DNA of 64,000 nucleotides from Thermoguttaceae bacterium (GCA_017937485.1 JAGBDN010000090.1:23197-87196), one strand, 5' to 3'. Shown: positions 8,825 to 17,996, numbered from the stretch's first letter. Notes: a model not told the origin generated them from the sequence alone. Translations and numbers: made by a program.

Positions 8825-9670
8825 TTATTGAACGCGAACTTTCGCGACGCCGTCCGCTTCAAACGCGCCGCAAGCGGTAAAGGCGCCGACGCGAGTCGGA
8901 GCGACCGGCGGAGCGGGAGGCGGTGCCGTTTGAGAAGAGACGTTCGGCGTTTGCGGCGCGTTCGCGTCCGAAGCGTTCGACGTTTCCGCGAACGAGTAAT
9001 CGCCGGAAGCAAGTCGAGCGTTGGCGACGCGGCGCAATTCCGGAGAAACCAACGACGACGCGACGCCCGGTTCAAATTCAAGCGCGCGCAGTTCGTCGAG
9101 CGTCGCCGACGCGATCGCGACGTCGTCTCGCCAAGTCGGGGCGGAAAATTCGGCGAACGTCGGTTCCGAAAACGTTTCCAGTTGCAACTCGCGCGACCAG
9201 TCGTCGCGTTTTTGCGCGTCGGGATCGACGACGATCCAACCGGCGTCGGCAAAGAGCGAGGCGGACGTTTGCGCGTCGGCGAACGCGACGGGTTCCCATT
9301 CCGGTTCCGCTTCGTCGAACGTCGCGCCGACCGGTTCTTCTTCAAGCGGAAGAGAGCCGTCCGCCAAAAGCTCCGTCGATTCGGCGATCAAAGCGGGCGG
9401 CGTTTCGAGACGCGGAGTCGAAATTTCGTCGCCGACGCCGAAGCGGCGGCCGGAAGCGTCAAGATAACAAAGCGGACGCTCTTCGACGCGACGTTGCGCG
9501 CTCGACGAGAAAAGACCGAACGAATCGAAACGAAAACGCCAAGCGTCTCCCAACGTCGAACCGGACGGAAACGCCGACGCGGCGCCCCAGCCGAGGGCGA
9601 CGCAAAACGCGGCGGCGAAGAATTTCGCGCTCGTGGGAAAGGGACGATTGTCGGACGAATACTGTTTCAT
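8825..9670 (-). CDS. Exported protein of unknown function, Pro-rich C-terminus
   Basis: 281 residues if started at the ATG at 9670. The frame is open 56 codons further upstream, but the internal start is preferred because it puts a normal signal peptide at the N-terminus (hydrophobic FFAAAFCVALGWGAASA, cleavage near ASA-FP). The mature part is Ala/Glu/Ser-rich with no recognisable domain, and ends with a Pro/Ala-rich stretch (TAPPPAPPVAPTRVG) before a short conserved-looking tail. It is probably secreted or periplasmic. It converges on hisB and shares the hairpin at 8751. Function not recognised. Confidence 0.65.
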   Translation of the reverse strand: MKQYSSDNRPFPTSAKFFAAAFCVALGWGAASAFPSGSTLGDAWRFRFDSFGLFSSSAQRRVEERPLCYLDASGRRFGVGDEISTPRLETPPALIAESTELLADGSLPLEEEPVGATFDEAEPEWEPVAFADAQTSASLFADAGWIVVDPDAQKRDDWSRELQLETFSEPTFAEFSAPTWRDDVAIASATLDELRALEFEPGVASSLVSPELRRVANARLASGDYSFAETSNASDANAPQTPNVSSQTAPPPAPPVAPTRVGAFTACGAFEADGVAKVRVQ

Positions 9671-10568
9671 TGGAAAACCTGTTCGGAACGAGGAAGTTAA
9701 GGGAAACGAAGGCGAGCCGCCGCGACGGTTAAAAACGGTCGGGGGAGAAAAGCGGACGAACGCGCTCCGTTTCGACTTAACGTCTTTTTTATTATAACGT
9801 TTTTTCGCGTTCGAGGGGTTGCGCAAATGCGATTTCAACGCGTTTTTTAAGGCTTTTCTCGCCGTTAATTCGTTATAATTGATTTTATCGTTTCATTTGA
9901 CGGAGAACGATTTTTTTTGCTTTTCTAATTGTAAGAGTAGGGGCGGAGATAATATTTAAAGGGATTTTTATAAAAAAATCGGAAATTTTTTAAAATTTTT
10001 TACGAAAGCGGTAAAATCGACGCGAACCGTATAAATTCTTCTCGGATTAAAAGAGAGGAAGCGCAACCTTCGGAACGGTCGCGCGAAAAAAAACGATTTT
10101 AACGAAAATTAGGGGCGTTGTATAACGACGAAGAATGTTAGTATTAGCGCGACGGAAGGTTGACGACGAAAAAGTGGAACGATAATTCTTATTTGGCGCT
10201 TAATCTCGTTTGTCGCGACGTTAGCCGAGGACGCGTCGACGAGCCGAAGGGGCGGCGGAGCGGAGATAGGCGGGTATTTTCGAAATTGCGGAGCGCGTTA
10301 TAATAGACGGCGAGAAAAACGTTCGCGACGTCCTTCGTCGAAATTTTTTCGGCGGCGTTTGGGGGACGGTCGCGGGAACGGTTCGACGGCGGCGCTCGTT
10401 CCGGCGGGGCCGCGTTTCGCAAGGCCGACGCCGACGTTTCGACTCGACGTTTCGGCGTCGGTTTCGCGAGATTTGTTTTATCCGGAGCCGTCCTTTTGCG
10501 ACGAAAGGCGCGGGCCTTGTCGCGTTTTCGTTCGTTAGATTTGCAAGGCTAATTTAGGAACTTGGACA
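9671..10568. other. AT-rich 900-bp gene-free stretch upstream of guaA
   Basis: About 9780-10160 is strongly A/T-rich (long runs such as AAATTTTTTAAAATTTTTT), against GC-rich genes on both sides. No convincing coding frame, tRNA or known riboswitch core is seen. A possible promoter, TTAACG then TATAAC with 16 bp between, lies near 10098-10125, about 450 bp before guaA. A small hairpin (AAGGC/GCCTT, near 10504) is close to the gene. A non-coding RNA or replication-related site is possible but unproven. Confidence 0.4.
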
Positions 10569-11519
10569 ATGAAGAATTTTGTCGAAACCTCCATTGAGAG
10601 CATTCGTAGCCAAGTCGGCGACGGTCGCGTTATCTGCGGTCTGTCCGGCGGCGTTGACTCGGCGGTCGTCGCGGCGCTGGTTTCGCGGGCGATCGGTTCG
10701 CGTCTGACGTGCATTTTCGTCGACACCGGCTTGATGCGCAAAAACGAAATCGACTCGGTCGCGAAAGTTTTCCGCGAAAACTTCGACGCGAACCTCGTCG
10801 TCGTCGACGCGGAAGAGCGTTTCCTTTCGCTGTTGAAAGACGTCGACGACCCGCAAGAAAAGCGCAAGATCATCGGCAAGACGTTCATCGACGTTTTCAC
10901 CGAAGAGGCGCATAAGGTCGACGGCGCGAAGTTCTTGGCGCAAGGGACGATTTGGCCGGACGTCGTCGAAAGCGGCGGCGAAGAAGGCGCTCCGGCGAAG
11001 ACGGTGAAGTATCACCACAACGTCGGCGGTTTGCCGGAGGATATGGAGTTCGAACTGGTCGAACCGCTCCGCAAACTGTACAAAAACGAAGTTCGCCAAG
11101 TCGGTTTGGAACTCGGTTTGCCGGAAGAGTTGGTTTGGCGTCATCCGTTCCCGGGGCCGGGTCTCGCGGTTCGTTGCTTGGGCCCGGTCTCGAAGCCGGA
11201 TCTCGACTGCCTGCGCGAAGCGGACGCGATCGTCGTCGAAGAGATTACGAAAGCGGGGCTTTACCGCGAAACGTCGCAAGTTTTCGCGGTGTTGTTGCCG
11301 GTGCGCAGCGTCGGCGCGAAGAACGGCGAGCGCACTTACGAGAAAGCGGTCGTCGTCCGTTGCATCGCGACGCAAGACTTTATGGAAGCGAACTGGTACC
11401 CGGTTCCTTACGAAGTCTTGGCGAAGATTTCGTCGCGCATTTTGAGCGAAGTCGACGGCGTGAACCGCGTCGCTTACGATATTAGCTCGAAACCGCCCGC
11501 AACGATCGAATGGGAGTGA
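10569..11519 (+). CDS. guaA: GMP synthetase ATP-pyrophosphatase subunit (no glutaminase domain)
   Basis: 316 residues. It converts XMP to GMP using ATP and ammonia. The PP-loop [18 protein letters not shown] lies at about residues 26-43, and the C-terminal dimerisation/XMP-binding region is complete ([25 protein letters not shown] end). Typical bacterial GuaA is about 510-525 residues because an N-terminal class-I glutamine amidotransferase is fused. Here the gene starts exactly at the synthetase domain, as in archaeal GuaAb, and no amidotransferase gene is next to it. The ATG follows AGGA nine bases upstream. The partner glutaminase must be encoded elsewhere or ammonia is used directly; this is inference. 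Confidence 0.95.
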   Translation: MKNFVETSIESIRSQVGDGRVICGLSGGVDSAVVAALVSRAIGSRLTCIFVDTGLMRKNEIDSVAKVFRENFDANLVVVDAEERFLSLLKDVDDPQEKRKIIGKTFIDVFTEEAHKVDGAKFLAQGTIWPDVVESGGEEGAPAKTVKYHHNVGGLPEDMEFELVEPLRKLYKNEVRQVGLELGLPEELVWRHPFPGPGLAVRCLGPVSKPDLDCLREADAIVVEEITKAGLYRETSQVFAVLLPVRSVGAKNGERTYEKAVVVRCIATQDFMEANWYPVPYEVLAKISSRILSEVDGVNRVAYDISSKPPATIEWE

Positions 11520-11820
11520 TTCCGGCGCGAGTTCGGGGTTAACCGAGCCGTTCCGAGCGTTCGTCGGTCGAAGTCGCGTTTCCTTAGCGGGGGCGGCGAC
11601 CGCGACCGACGGAGCGCAAGAACGCGGCGACGTTCGGCGTTTAGCGTCGAGCGTCGTCGGCGGTTGTTTATTTAGCGTTCGCGGGGAAAGGCCCTGCGAG
11701 CGAAGGGCGGCGCGTCGGCTTGCGAGGTCGGCGCGCCTAGCGGCGATTAATGCGGATGAAAAACGTCGCGAATAATCGCGAAACGGCGCGATATAAAAAC
11801 GAAGACGGCGGAAGACGACG
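11520..11820. other. Spacer between guaA and the LOTUS-like gene
   Basis: About 300 bp, GC-rich at first. A GATATAAAAACG element lies near 11790 and could be a -10 region for the following gene. Nothing else is recognised. Confidence 0.4.
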
Positions 11821-12522
11821 ATGGAGAATCGACCGAACTCGGCGAAACTGGCGGCGACGAAAGCGCGAATTTTAGCGGAGATCGCGGCGCTGCAGACGGC
11901 GGCGGACGGCGTTTTCGACGCGCAAAATTGGGTCGATTTCGGCGCGCTCGGCTCGCGCTTGAAAGGGGCGGGCGTCGCTTGGAAGACTTGCGAACTCGGC
12001 TCGAACTTTACCGAGTTTATGGAGGCGGCGTTTCGCGACGAAACGGAGCGGGGCGAAATCGCGTTCGCTCCGAGTAAAACGGGAACCGACGCCAACCGGC
12101 GCGTTCGTTTGAAAACGTCGAATATTGTCGAAGGGAATCCAAACCTCGCGTCGCAAGCGAAAGCGGAACCGAAGCCTCGCCCTCCAAAACTCTCCGACGA
12201 GGAGCTGGAAAAGCGCCTTTTCGCGGCGGTCGCGGAGTTGCAAACGAACGCCGACGGCAAACGAAACGCAAGGGCTTGGGTCGATTTTTGTCGACTCGGA
12301 ACGAGGCTCAAGGCGGCGGGCGTCGACTTTAAAGCGTTTGGTTATTCGACGCTCGGGAAGTTGACGGCGGCGCGTTTCCCGGAACGATTCGAGTTTCGCG
12401 CCGTCGGGTTGAGACGTTATCTTCGCCCGAAAAAAAAGACCGACGCGGTCGAAACGGCGATTCCGGCGTCGGCGAGCGTTCCCGCGAAAGCGTCGACGCG
12501 ACTTTCCGACGCGGAGTTCTAA
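11821..12522 (+). CDS. Two-repeat LOTUS/OST-HTH-like protein, truncated
   Basis: 233 residues with two related units of about 65 residues, joined by a Lys/Pro-rich linker. Unit 2 reads LQTNADGKRNARAWVDFCRL then GTRLKAAGVDFKAFGYSTLG. The pattern (W-V-x-F-x-x-LG-x-x-L-K-x-x-G-V-x-F-K-x-x-GY) resembles OST-HTH/LOTUS winged-helix domains, which bind RNA, often in NYN-nuclease proteins. No NYN domain is visible here. The frame ends in TAA at 12520 inside the start of a third unit (LSDAEF*, compare LSDEELE before unit 2), so the gene looks truncated; see the next entry. The ATG has only a weak GGAAG upstream. Domain call is by pattern only. Confidence 0.6.
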   Translation: MENRPNSAKLAATKARILAEIAALQTAADGVFDAQNWVDFGALGSRLKGAGVAWKTCELGSNFTEFMEAAFRDETERGEIAFAPSKTGTDANRRVRLKTSNIVEGNPNLASQAKAEPKPRPPKLSDEELEKRLFAAVAELQTNADGKRNARAWVDFCRLGTRLKAAGVDFKAFGYSTLGKLTAARFPERFEFRAVGLRRYLRPKKKTDAVETAIPASASVPAKASTRLSDAEF

Positions 12523-12803
12523 AGGCGCGGCTTTGCGCCGGTTCGCGAATTGCCAACGGACGCAAACGGCGTTCGGACGCGAGCGCTTGGGTTCTTTTCG
12601 CCAATCTCGGCGCTTGCCTTAAAGAAAAGGACGTCGACGGCAAAACCGCCGGATTTTCGTCGTTCGCGACGTTTTTAGAAACGCGTTTCGCCGATCAAGC
12701 GGAATTTGACGGCGCCGCGGCGAACTTTCGGACGGCGGTTCCTTCTTTTAGTCCGAGCAAACGCGACGTTTGCCGTCTTCTCCCGGCGACTTTGCCCGTT
12801 TGA
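12523..12803 (+). pseudogene. Decayed third LOTUS-like unit
   Basis: Directly after the TAA the same frame continues as RRGFAPVRELPTDANGVRTR, which aligns with the beginning of unit 2. A one-base loss near 12573-12587 then shifts the frame, and the new frame reads WVLFANLGACLKEKDVDGKT and FSSFATFLETRFADQAEF, matching the rest of the unit, up to TGA at 12801. So the ancestral protein was longer and has lost its third unit by a stop and a frameshift. Codon-like sequence continues weakly to about 12895. Confidence 0.65.
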
Positions 12804-13275
12804 CGCGACGCGCCGGAACGCGCCGACGTCGCGCTCGTCGTCGAACGGCTTTTGGAGTCCGGCGTTTGCCAAGGGCGCGACGTTTACACGCTCGTTTGAC
12901 GGCGCGTTTGGGCGGCGAAAACCGGCTCGACGACCGAGAATAACGAGCGTCCGTCTTTATTGCTTCGCGCTTTTTCAAAAATCTTGTCGAATTTTACGTC
13001 TATTTTTTCCGTCGGCGCGTATATCTAACGACCGTTGAATTAAGCGGCGGAAATTTTTAAAAGAAAAAAGAAATTGAAAAAAAATGTTAAAATAGGGGAC
13101 TTGACGCCGCTATGAATCTTGTATAATAAAATCGATAACGGTTTTTATATCGAAAAAGCGCGCACGATTTCGAAAACGGGCATTCGAAACGAACGATCGT
13201 TTTAAGGGGAACATAATAAACGAATAGCGCGCGAAAGTTTGCGGAAGTTTATTAAAAGAAAAAGGAAAAAGACAA
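12804..13275. other. AT-rich leader region before the VWA gene
   Basis: Remains of the decayed upstream gene lead into an A/T-rich stretch from about 13020. It contains a promoter at 13101 and a 140-bp untranslated leader with A-rich tracts. No gene is seen. Confidence 0.5.
13101..13127 (+). promoter_or_regulatory. Promoter of the VWA gene
   Basis: TTGACG at 13101-13106 and a consensus TATAAT at 13122-13127. The 15-bp spacer is short, but a TTG directly precedes the -10. The near-consensus boxes fit a strongly expressed gene. Confidence 0.6.
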
Positions 13276-15261
13276 ATGAATCGGATTTTGTGCTACGGGC
13301 TTAGCGTCGTTTTGGCGCTCGGCGCCGCGGTCGTCTCGGCGCAAGAAGAAAGCGCGACGAGCGAAGCGTTGCAACTGACCCCGAAAAAAACGACGACGTT
13401 GCTCGACCGCGACGGCGACCGTTACCAAGTTCAACTGCAAGTCCCGGGTCGCGACGGCGATTCGCGCCGCGACGAAGTGATCGTGATGGTCGACGGTTCG
13501 TACTCCGGCGACCAAGAATGGCCGGATATGCGCAACGCCATTTTGGAAATCGGTAAAACGGTTCTCGACGGCGAAGGAAACACGACCTTGACGTTGATGG
13601 CGTTCGGTATGGGCGATAATATCGTCTTGTCGAACGTCGCCGATATGGAAGAACTCGAAGCGACTCTGCCGGACTTGCCGGGCGGTCTCCTTTACGGTCG
13701 TTCTTCGACGAACTGCGAAGCCGGTTTCACGGGCGTCGCGGAATATATCGACGCCAATCCGGAAATTCGCGCCGCGCACGTGATTTACATCACCGACGGT
13801 CGAATCAACACCGACGAAACCCCGCGCGATTTCTACGATTGGAAGAAAAACAGCACGCGTTTCGGCGCCGTTACGGTCGCGATGGTCGCTTTGGAAGAAG
13901 CGATCGTTTACGGCGAAAACCTTCCGCCCGCCTTCTTTGAAGTTTTCGGCGAGAAAGCGGTTTCGACGGAAGAAGAACTCAACGCGTTCTTCGCCGAACT
14001 TACGGACGAACAAGCGCTCGCCTTCGCCGACGCCGTTTGGGCGGACGTCTACGAAAGCGCCGGCTTGACCCCGGGCGAACTCTATCCGGTTTCGGACGCC
14101 GAACGCGCGTTCGTCGCTTACGATAAAAACAACGGTTATTACGTTCAAGACGCTTTCTATTATTCGACTTACGGCAGCCAATACGTTAAGTATCCGAATT
14201 GCTGGACTCGCACGCCGCAAGCCGCGACCGAATTGGCCGCCCACGAACGCGTCGCCGCCCTTCATATGATCGACACCGACGCCGCGTCCGCTTGGATGAA
14301 CCCGGCTACGAGCGACGATTCGAGCAAAAACGTCGTCGGCGACAACGTTACGTTCACGCCCGTCTCCAGCGTCGCGAACCTTACCGCCGAAATTGACGCC
14401 GTCTTGACCGACCTTTCGACCGTTCCGTTCAGCGACGTCGTCGTTACCGACTATATGAGCAAATGGGTTACGCTCGACCAAGACACCCTTAGCGTCGTCG
14501 ACGTTACGGCGGACAAAGTCGTTTGGAACGCCGTCGACGGTTGGATCGACGGCGCCGTTGTTTTGCCCGAAGGCATTGAAGGGCGTCCGGCTCCGGTCGT
14601 CGTTGAATTGGTCGATCCGGCCGATTACGCGAACGGCGGCGAAGAAGTCGTCGGCAATACCTCCGGCGATATTTACAAACTGACCTGGACGGTCAAACAA
14701 GGCCCGATGGGTCGCGCGGACAACTTCCGTCTCCAATACGAAGTCGTCGTCGACTCGGCGGAAAAAGGCTTCCAATACGGCGCGCAACACCCGGCCAACG
14801 GCGCGACTTACGTCGAATACGTCGACGAAAAAGGCGAAACTCAAACCGAAACGATCGTCGTTCCGACCGTCGACGCCGAATGCAAAGACTACGTCGTCGA
14901 CTTGACGTTCAAATCCGGTTCCGCGTCGCATATTTGCTACCTCCGCGTCGACGCCGACGGCAACGTCGAATACTTGGCGAAGGAAGATTTTGGCGGCGGC
15001 GATACCGGTTCGATGATTCTCGTCGAAAAAGATTGGGTTTCCGCGGTCTTTATCAAACAAGCGCAATCCGGGATGCTCTGGGTTTCGGAAGAAGTCGACG
15101 AAGAAACGACGGCGAAACTTCTCGACGCCGTTATTAAAAACGACAAAGCCTATAAAGGTTGCGACGCGATCGCTTTCGGTCTTGGCGACCACGAATTGAC
15201 CTACGCTATCGGCAACGGTAAAAAAGCCAAGACGAAGACCGTCGTTTACTCCTTCCAATGA
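13276..15261 (+). CDS. Secreted von Willebrand factor A domain protein
   Basis: 661 residues. A signal peptide is clear (MNRILCYGLSVVLALGAAVVSA, cleavage before QEE). The VWA domain covers about residues 65-215: the metal-ion site D73-G-S75-Y-S77 follows a hydrophobic strand (VIVMV), and a second core strand reads VIYITDGR. VWA folds bind protein or matrix ligands through the bound metal. The remaining 400 residues look like beta-rich extracellular domains and are not recognised. Codon choice differs from neighbours (mostly GAA, TTC, AAC and CGT/CGC, with few GAG), the pattern also seen in the DUF1559 and second Gfo/Idh genes, suggesting high expression. The ATG follows AAAAGGAAAAAG. Confidence 0.85.
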   Translation: MNRILCYGLSVVLALGAAVVSAQEESATSEALQLTPKKTTTLLDRDGDRYQVQLQVPGRDGDSRRDEVIVMVDGSYSGDQEWPDMRNAILEIGKTVLDGEGNTTLTLMAFGMGDNIVLSNVADMEELEATLPDLPGGLLYGRSSTNCEAGFTGVAEYIDANPEIRAAHVIYITDGRINTDETPRDFYDWKKNSTRFGAVTVAMVALEEAIVYGENLPPAFFEVFGEKAVSTEEELNAFFAELTDEQALAFADAVWADVYESAGLTPGELYPVSDAERAFVAYDKNNGYYVQDAFYYSTYGSQYVKYPNCWTRTPQAATELAAHERVAALHMIDTDAASAWMNPATSDDSSKNVVGDNVTFTPVSSVANLTAEIDAVLTDLSTVPFSDVVVTDYMSKWVTLDQDTLSVVDVTADKVVWNAVDGWIDGAVVLPEGIEGRPAPVVVELVDPADYANGGEEVVGNTSGDIYKLTWTVKQGPMGRADNFRLQYEVVVDSAEKGFQYGAQHPANGATYVEYVDEKGETQTETIVVPTVDAECKDYVVDLTFKSGSASHICYLRVDADGNVEYLAKEDFGGGDTGSMILVEKDWVSAVFIKQAQSGMLWVSEEVDEETTAKLLDAVIKNDKAYKGCDAIAFGLGDHELTYAIGNGKKAKTKTVVYSFQ

Positions 15262-15610
15262 TTGGGGTTGAGCGAAGGAAGAGCGGCGCGAACGCAAATT
15301 TGCGCGCTTTCCTTCGAAACCGACGTTGAATCGTCAAGCGCCGCCGCGTTTTCTTAACGGACGCGGCGGTCGAGCGAACGCCGTCTCCGTTTGGGGCGGC
15401 GTTTTCTTTTGCTTTGCCGCGAACGTTCTCTTGACGGGACGGCGGCTTTTCTCTTGCGTTTTTCCCGCAAATTCGTTAAAGTTTAACTCGGCGAGCGTCG
15501 GGCGCGTTCGGCGTCGCTTCGTTTCGAGCGTTTTACTATCTTGGGCCCGAAACGGCGAAACAACGCGACAAGCGGAGCGCGGCGGTTCGAATCGCGTCGC
15601 GAAAACTTAA
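15262..15610. other. Spacer between VWA and hydrolase genes
   Basis: About 350 bp. Apart from the hairpin at 15273 nothing is recognised. A GGTTCGAATCG string near 15583 recalls a tRNA T-arm but has no matching stem. Confidence 0.5.
15273..15316 (+). terminator. Hairpin after the VWA gene
   Basis: CGAAGGAA (15273-15280) pairs with TTCCTTCG (15309-15316), with an inner GCGCG/CGCGC pairing. It begins 12 bases after the stop codon. No long T-run follows, so it may terminate weakly or protect the mRNA end. Confidence 0.55.
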
Positions 15611-16516
15611 ATGAAACTCGAATATCGAACGGCGACGGTCGACGACGGCGCGGAAATCGCTTACGTCGACGTCGGAGAAGGGCGGTTCCTCTTTTATATC
15701 GACGGGTTCGGCGGCTCCGTCGCGACGGCGAACGGGATTATCGAACGCTTTAACGGTTGCGGTTCGTTCCGAACGGTCGCTTTCGACCAGCGCGGGTACG
15801 GACGGTCGCCCTTTTCGCCCGATTTCGGCGTCGAACGCTCCGCCGCCGACCTGCGCGCGCTGATCGAAAGCCTCGACGCCCGCGACGTTTGCCTTGTCGG
15901 GTACTCGATGGGCGGCTCCGTTCTCTTTTCTTACCTCGAACAATTCGGAACCGACCGCGTCGCGAAGGCCGTTTTTGTCGATACTTGCCCCAAACTCCTC
16001 AACGACGACGCTTGGCGGCTCGGCTATTGCCAAGGACGTTATTTCGCCGACGATTACGAACGCGATATGCAAATTTTGCTCGACGATCCGCCGCTCTTCA
16101 AGACGACGTTTTTCGCCCGTTGCGAAGTCGCGTCGAACCCCGACGACCCGCCGACTTGGCCGGAACCGTTCGACCGCGACGCTTGGTTGGCGAAAGCCGT
16201 CGAGATTACCGGCGTCCGCGAATCGCTCGCGAAACGGGTCTTTTTCGCTCCTATCCCGCCGGAGCGCGCCGCCGTCGACCGCCGCTATTGGGAGTCGATG
16301 ACGACCGCCGACTTCCGCGCTTCGCTTCCAAAAATCGACGTTCCGACCCTCGTCCTGCACGCCGACCCGGGCTCCCTTTACCGCGTCGAGACGGCGGAGT
16401 ATATCGCGGCGCAAATTCCCGGCGCCAAGCGAATCGCGCTCGCCGACGCGACGCACGTCTTCCCGGCGAAACGCTCCGACGAGTTCGTCGCCGCCGTCGC
16501 CGAGTTCTGCCGTTGA
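15611..16516 (+). CDS. Alpha/beta-hydrolase-fold enzyme
   Basis: 301 residues with the complete fold. An oxyanion-side segment YIDGFGGS replaces the usual HGxPG, followed by FDQRGYGRS. The nucleophile elbow is GYSMGGS (Ser near residue 99), the acid lies in LVLHADPGS and the catalytic His in DATHVF close to the C-terminus. Family members are esterases, haloperoxidase-like enzymes or C-C hydrolases, and the substrate cannot be read from sequence. The start MKLEYRTATVDDGAEIAYVD is typical of the family. No signal peptide, so cytoplasmic. It stands alone between the VWA and cyclophilin genes. Confidence 0.9.
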   Translation: MKLEYRTATVDDGAEIAYVDVGEGRFLFYIDGFGGSVATANGIIERFNGCGSFRTVAFDQRGYGRSPFSPDFGVERSAADLRALIESLDARDVCLVGYSMGGSVLFSYLEQFGTDRVAKAVFVDTCPKLLNDDAWRLGYCQGRYFADDYERDMQILLDDPPLFKTTFFARCEVASNPDDPPTWPEPFDRDAWLAKAVEITGVRESLAKRVFFAPIPPERAAVDRRYWESMTTADFRASLPKIDVPTLVLHADPGSLYRVETAEYIAAQIPGAKRIALADATHVFPAKRSDEFVAAVAEFCR

Positions 16517-16583
16517 GCGCGGCGCCCTTTCGGCGATAAATAAGGGAAAATCGGCGAAAAATTCGGGAAACGCGGCCCGCGCC

Positions 16584-16611
16584 TTGAGTTTTTTGTCGGA
16601 AAAGTTATAAT
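16584..16611 (+). promoter_or_regulatory. Promoter of the cyclophilin gene
   Basis: TTGAGT at 16584-16589 and a consensus TATAAT at 16606-16611, 16 bp apart. The untranslated leader is about 130 bp. Confidence 0.6.
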
Positions 16612-16745
16612 GAATACAACGCGCCGCGACGTTTGAAAACGCCGACGGGGCCCGGCGTTGCGAACGGACTCTTTTTCAAACGAGAAAGCCGAGTCGCGCC
16701 GAAAATGAAATTTTGTCCGAAATAACGATGATAAGGAACGCCTCA

Positions 16746-17183
16746 ATGAAAAAAATCGCGACGATCGAAACGGAACGCGGAACGATCAAAATCGAACTCT
16801 TCGCCGACAAAGCCCCGAAAACCGTCGCCAACTTCGAAAACTTGGCGAACGACGGCTTTTACAACGGCCTGATCTTCCACCGCGTCATCGCCGACTTTAT
16901 GATTCAAGGCGGCGACCCGACCGGCACCGGTTGCGGCGGCCCCGGCTATCAATTTGAAGACGAATTCCACCCCGACCTCCGCCACGACGGCCCGGGCGTC
17001 CTCTCGATGGCGAACGCCGGCCCGAACACGAACGGTTCGCAATTCTTCATCACGCACGTTCCTTGCCCTTGGCTCGACGGCCATCACTCCGTTTTCGGCA
17101 AGGTCTTCGAAGGGCAAGACGTCGTCAACGCGGTGCGTCAAGGCGACAAAATGACCTCCGTTAAGGTCGAAATTGTCGACTAA
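16746..17183 (+). CDS. Cyclophilin-type peptidyl-prolyl isomerase
   Basis: 145 residues, the size of small cytoplasmic bacterial cyclophilins (PpiB type). It catalyses cis-trans isomerisation of X-Pro bonds during folding. The core motifs are present: [19 protein letters not shown] (catalytic Arg in FHRV), [20 protein letters not shown] and [12 protein letters not shown]. No signal peptide. The ATG at 16746 is chosen over an in-frame start 11 codons upstream because AAGGA lies at the right distance and the homologous region begins there. Confidence 0.95.
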   Translation: MKKIATIETERGTIKIELFADKAPKTVANFENLANDGFYNGLIFHRVIADFMIQGGDPTGTGCGGPGYQFEDEFHPDLRHDGPGVLSMANAGPNTNGSQFFITHVPCPWLDGHHSVFGKVFEGQDVVNAVRQGDKMTSVKVEIVD

Positions 17184-17387
17184 AACCCAAAATCGGGCGA
17201 CAAAAACGCGGTTGGTCGGAAAACGGCGAATCGCGTAAAAAAAAGCGACGAAACCGCGCCGTTTGCGTAAAATAAAGGAAAAACGCGAGCGGCGCGGCGT
17301 CGGCGTTTAACGGCGTTGGAAAAAATAAGGAAGAAGCCGCGGCGAAAGTCGGGCGACGCGGCGGTTTAGGCAAAACGAAAGGACGCG

Positions 17388-17996
17388 ATGAACGAAATCT
17401 CCTTTGAGGAAGCGTTTCGACGCTTGGAAACGATCGTATCGACGCTCGAAAGCGGACGCGGCGAGTTGGAAGAATCCCTCGCGCAGTACGAAGAGGGGAT
17501 TCGGCTCCTGCGCCGTTGCCGTCAAATTCTCGACGGAGCGGAGCGCCGCGTCGAAATTTTAAAAGGCGTCGACGAAAACGGCGCGCCGATTCTCGAACAA
17601 GCGGACGAAAACGCGCTTCGGTCGCAAACGGACGTCGCCGGACGCCAAACGCCTCCCGCGACGGCGGCGAAGTCGGGCGTTCGAACGGCGGCGAAACCGG
17701 AAACGGCGGCTGCGTCCGGAAGCGGGAACCTTCCCGAATCGACGGCGCAAGAACCGGCGGCGCGCTCGACTCGGACGACGACGGCGCAAGAAGCGGCTCC
17801 GCGGTCGACCCGAACGACGACGGCGCGGCGAACGACGGGCGCGACTCCGGTTCCGGCGTCGGAAAATTCGGCGCAACCGGAACCGGCGGCGAGTCCGGCG
17901 CGAACCCGAACGACGACTCGGCGAACTTCCGAACCGCCGAAACGTCCGGAACCGCCGCGCGGTCGGAGCTTTTTCGACGACGCGCCGCCCTTTTGA
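17388..17996 (+). CDS. xseB: Exodeoxyribonuclease VII small subunit with long disordered tail
   Basis: 202 residues, while family members are about 70-90. Residues 1-65 are a normal XseB helical hairpin (SFEEAFRRLETIVSTLESG, LEESLAQYEEGIRLLRRC), which binds the large subunit XseA in the nuclease that degrades single-stranded DNA. The rest is a low-complexity tail of Thr, Ala, Arg and Pro with repeated RSTRTTTAQEA-like units and no known role. The gene is followed by ispA and dxs, the gene order seen in many bacteria including E. coli. xseA is not in the window. Confidence 0.9.
   Translation: MNEISFEEAFRRLETIVSTLESGRGELEESLAQYEEGIRLLRRCRQILDGAERRVEILKGVDENGAPILEQADENALRSQTDVAGRQTPPATAAKSGVRTAAKPETAAASGSGNLPESTAQEPAARSTRTTTAQEAAPRSTRTTTARRTTGATPVPASENSAQPEPAASPARTRTTTRRTSEPPKRPEPPRGRSFFDDAPPF

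Noticed and set aside
9780..10160. Replication origin
   Set aside because: A/T-rich, but I see no cluster of DnaA boxes and no dnaA, dnaN or gyrase genes nearby.
13252..15297. Very long open frame on the minus strand opposite the VWA gene
   Set aside because: It is a by-product of the GC-rich codon pattern. The plus strand has a signal peptide, VWA motifs, ribosome site and promoter; the opposite frame has repetitive V/D/F/R composition and no family features.
15560..15605. Possible tRNA from a GGTTCGAATC string
   Set aside because: The flanking bases do not form a T-stem and no acceptor or anticodon arm can be drawn.
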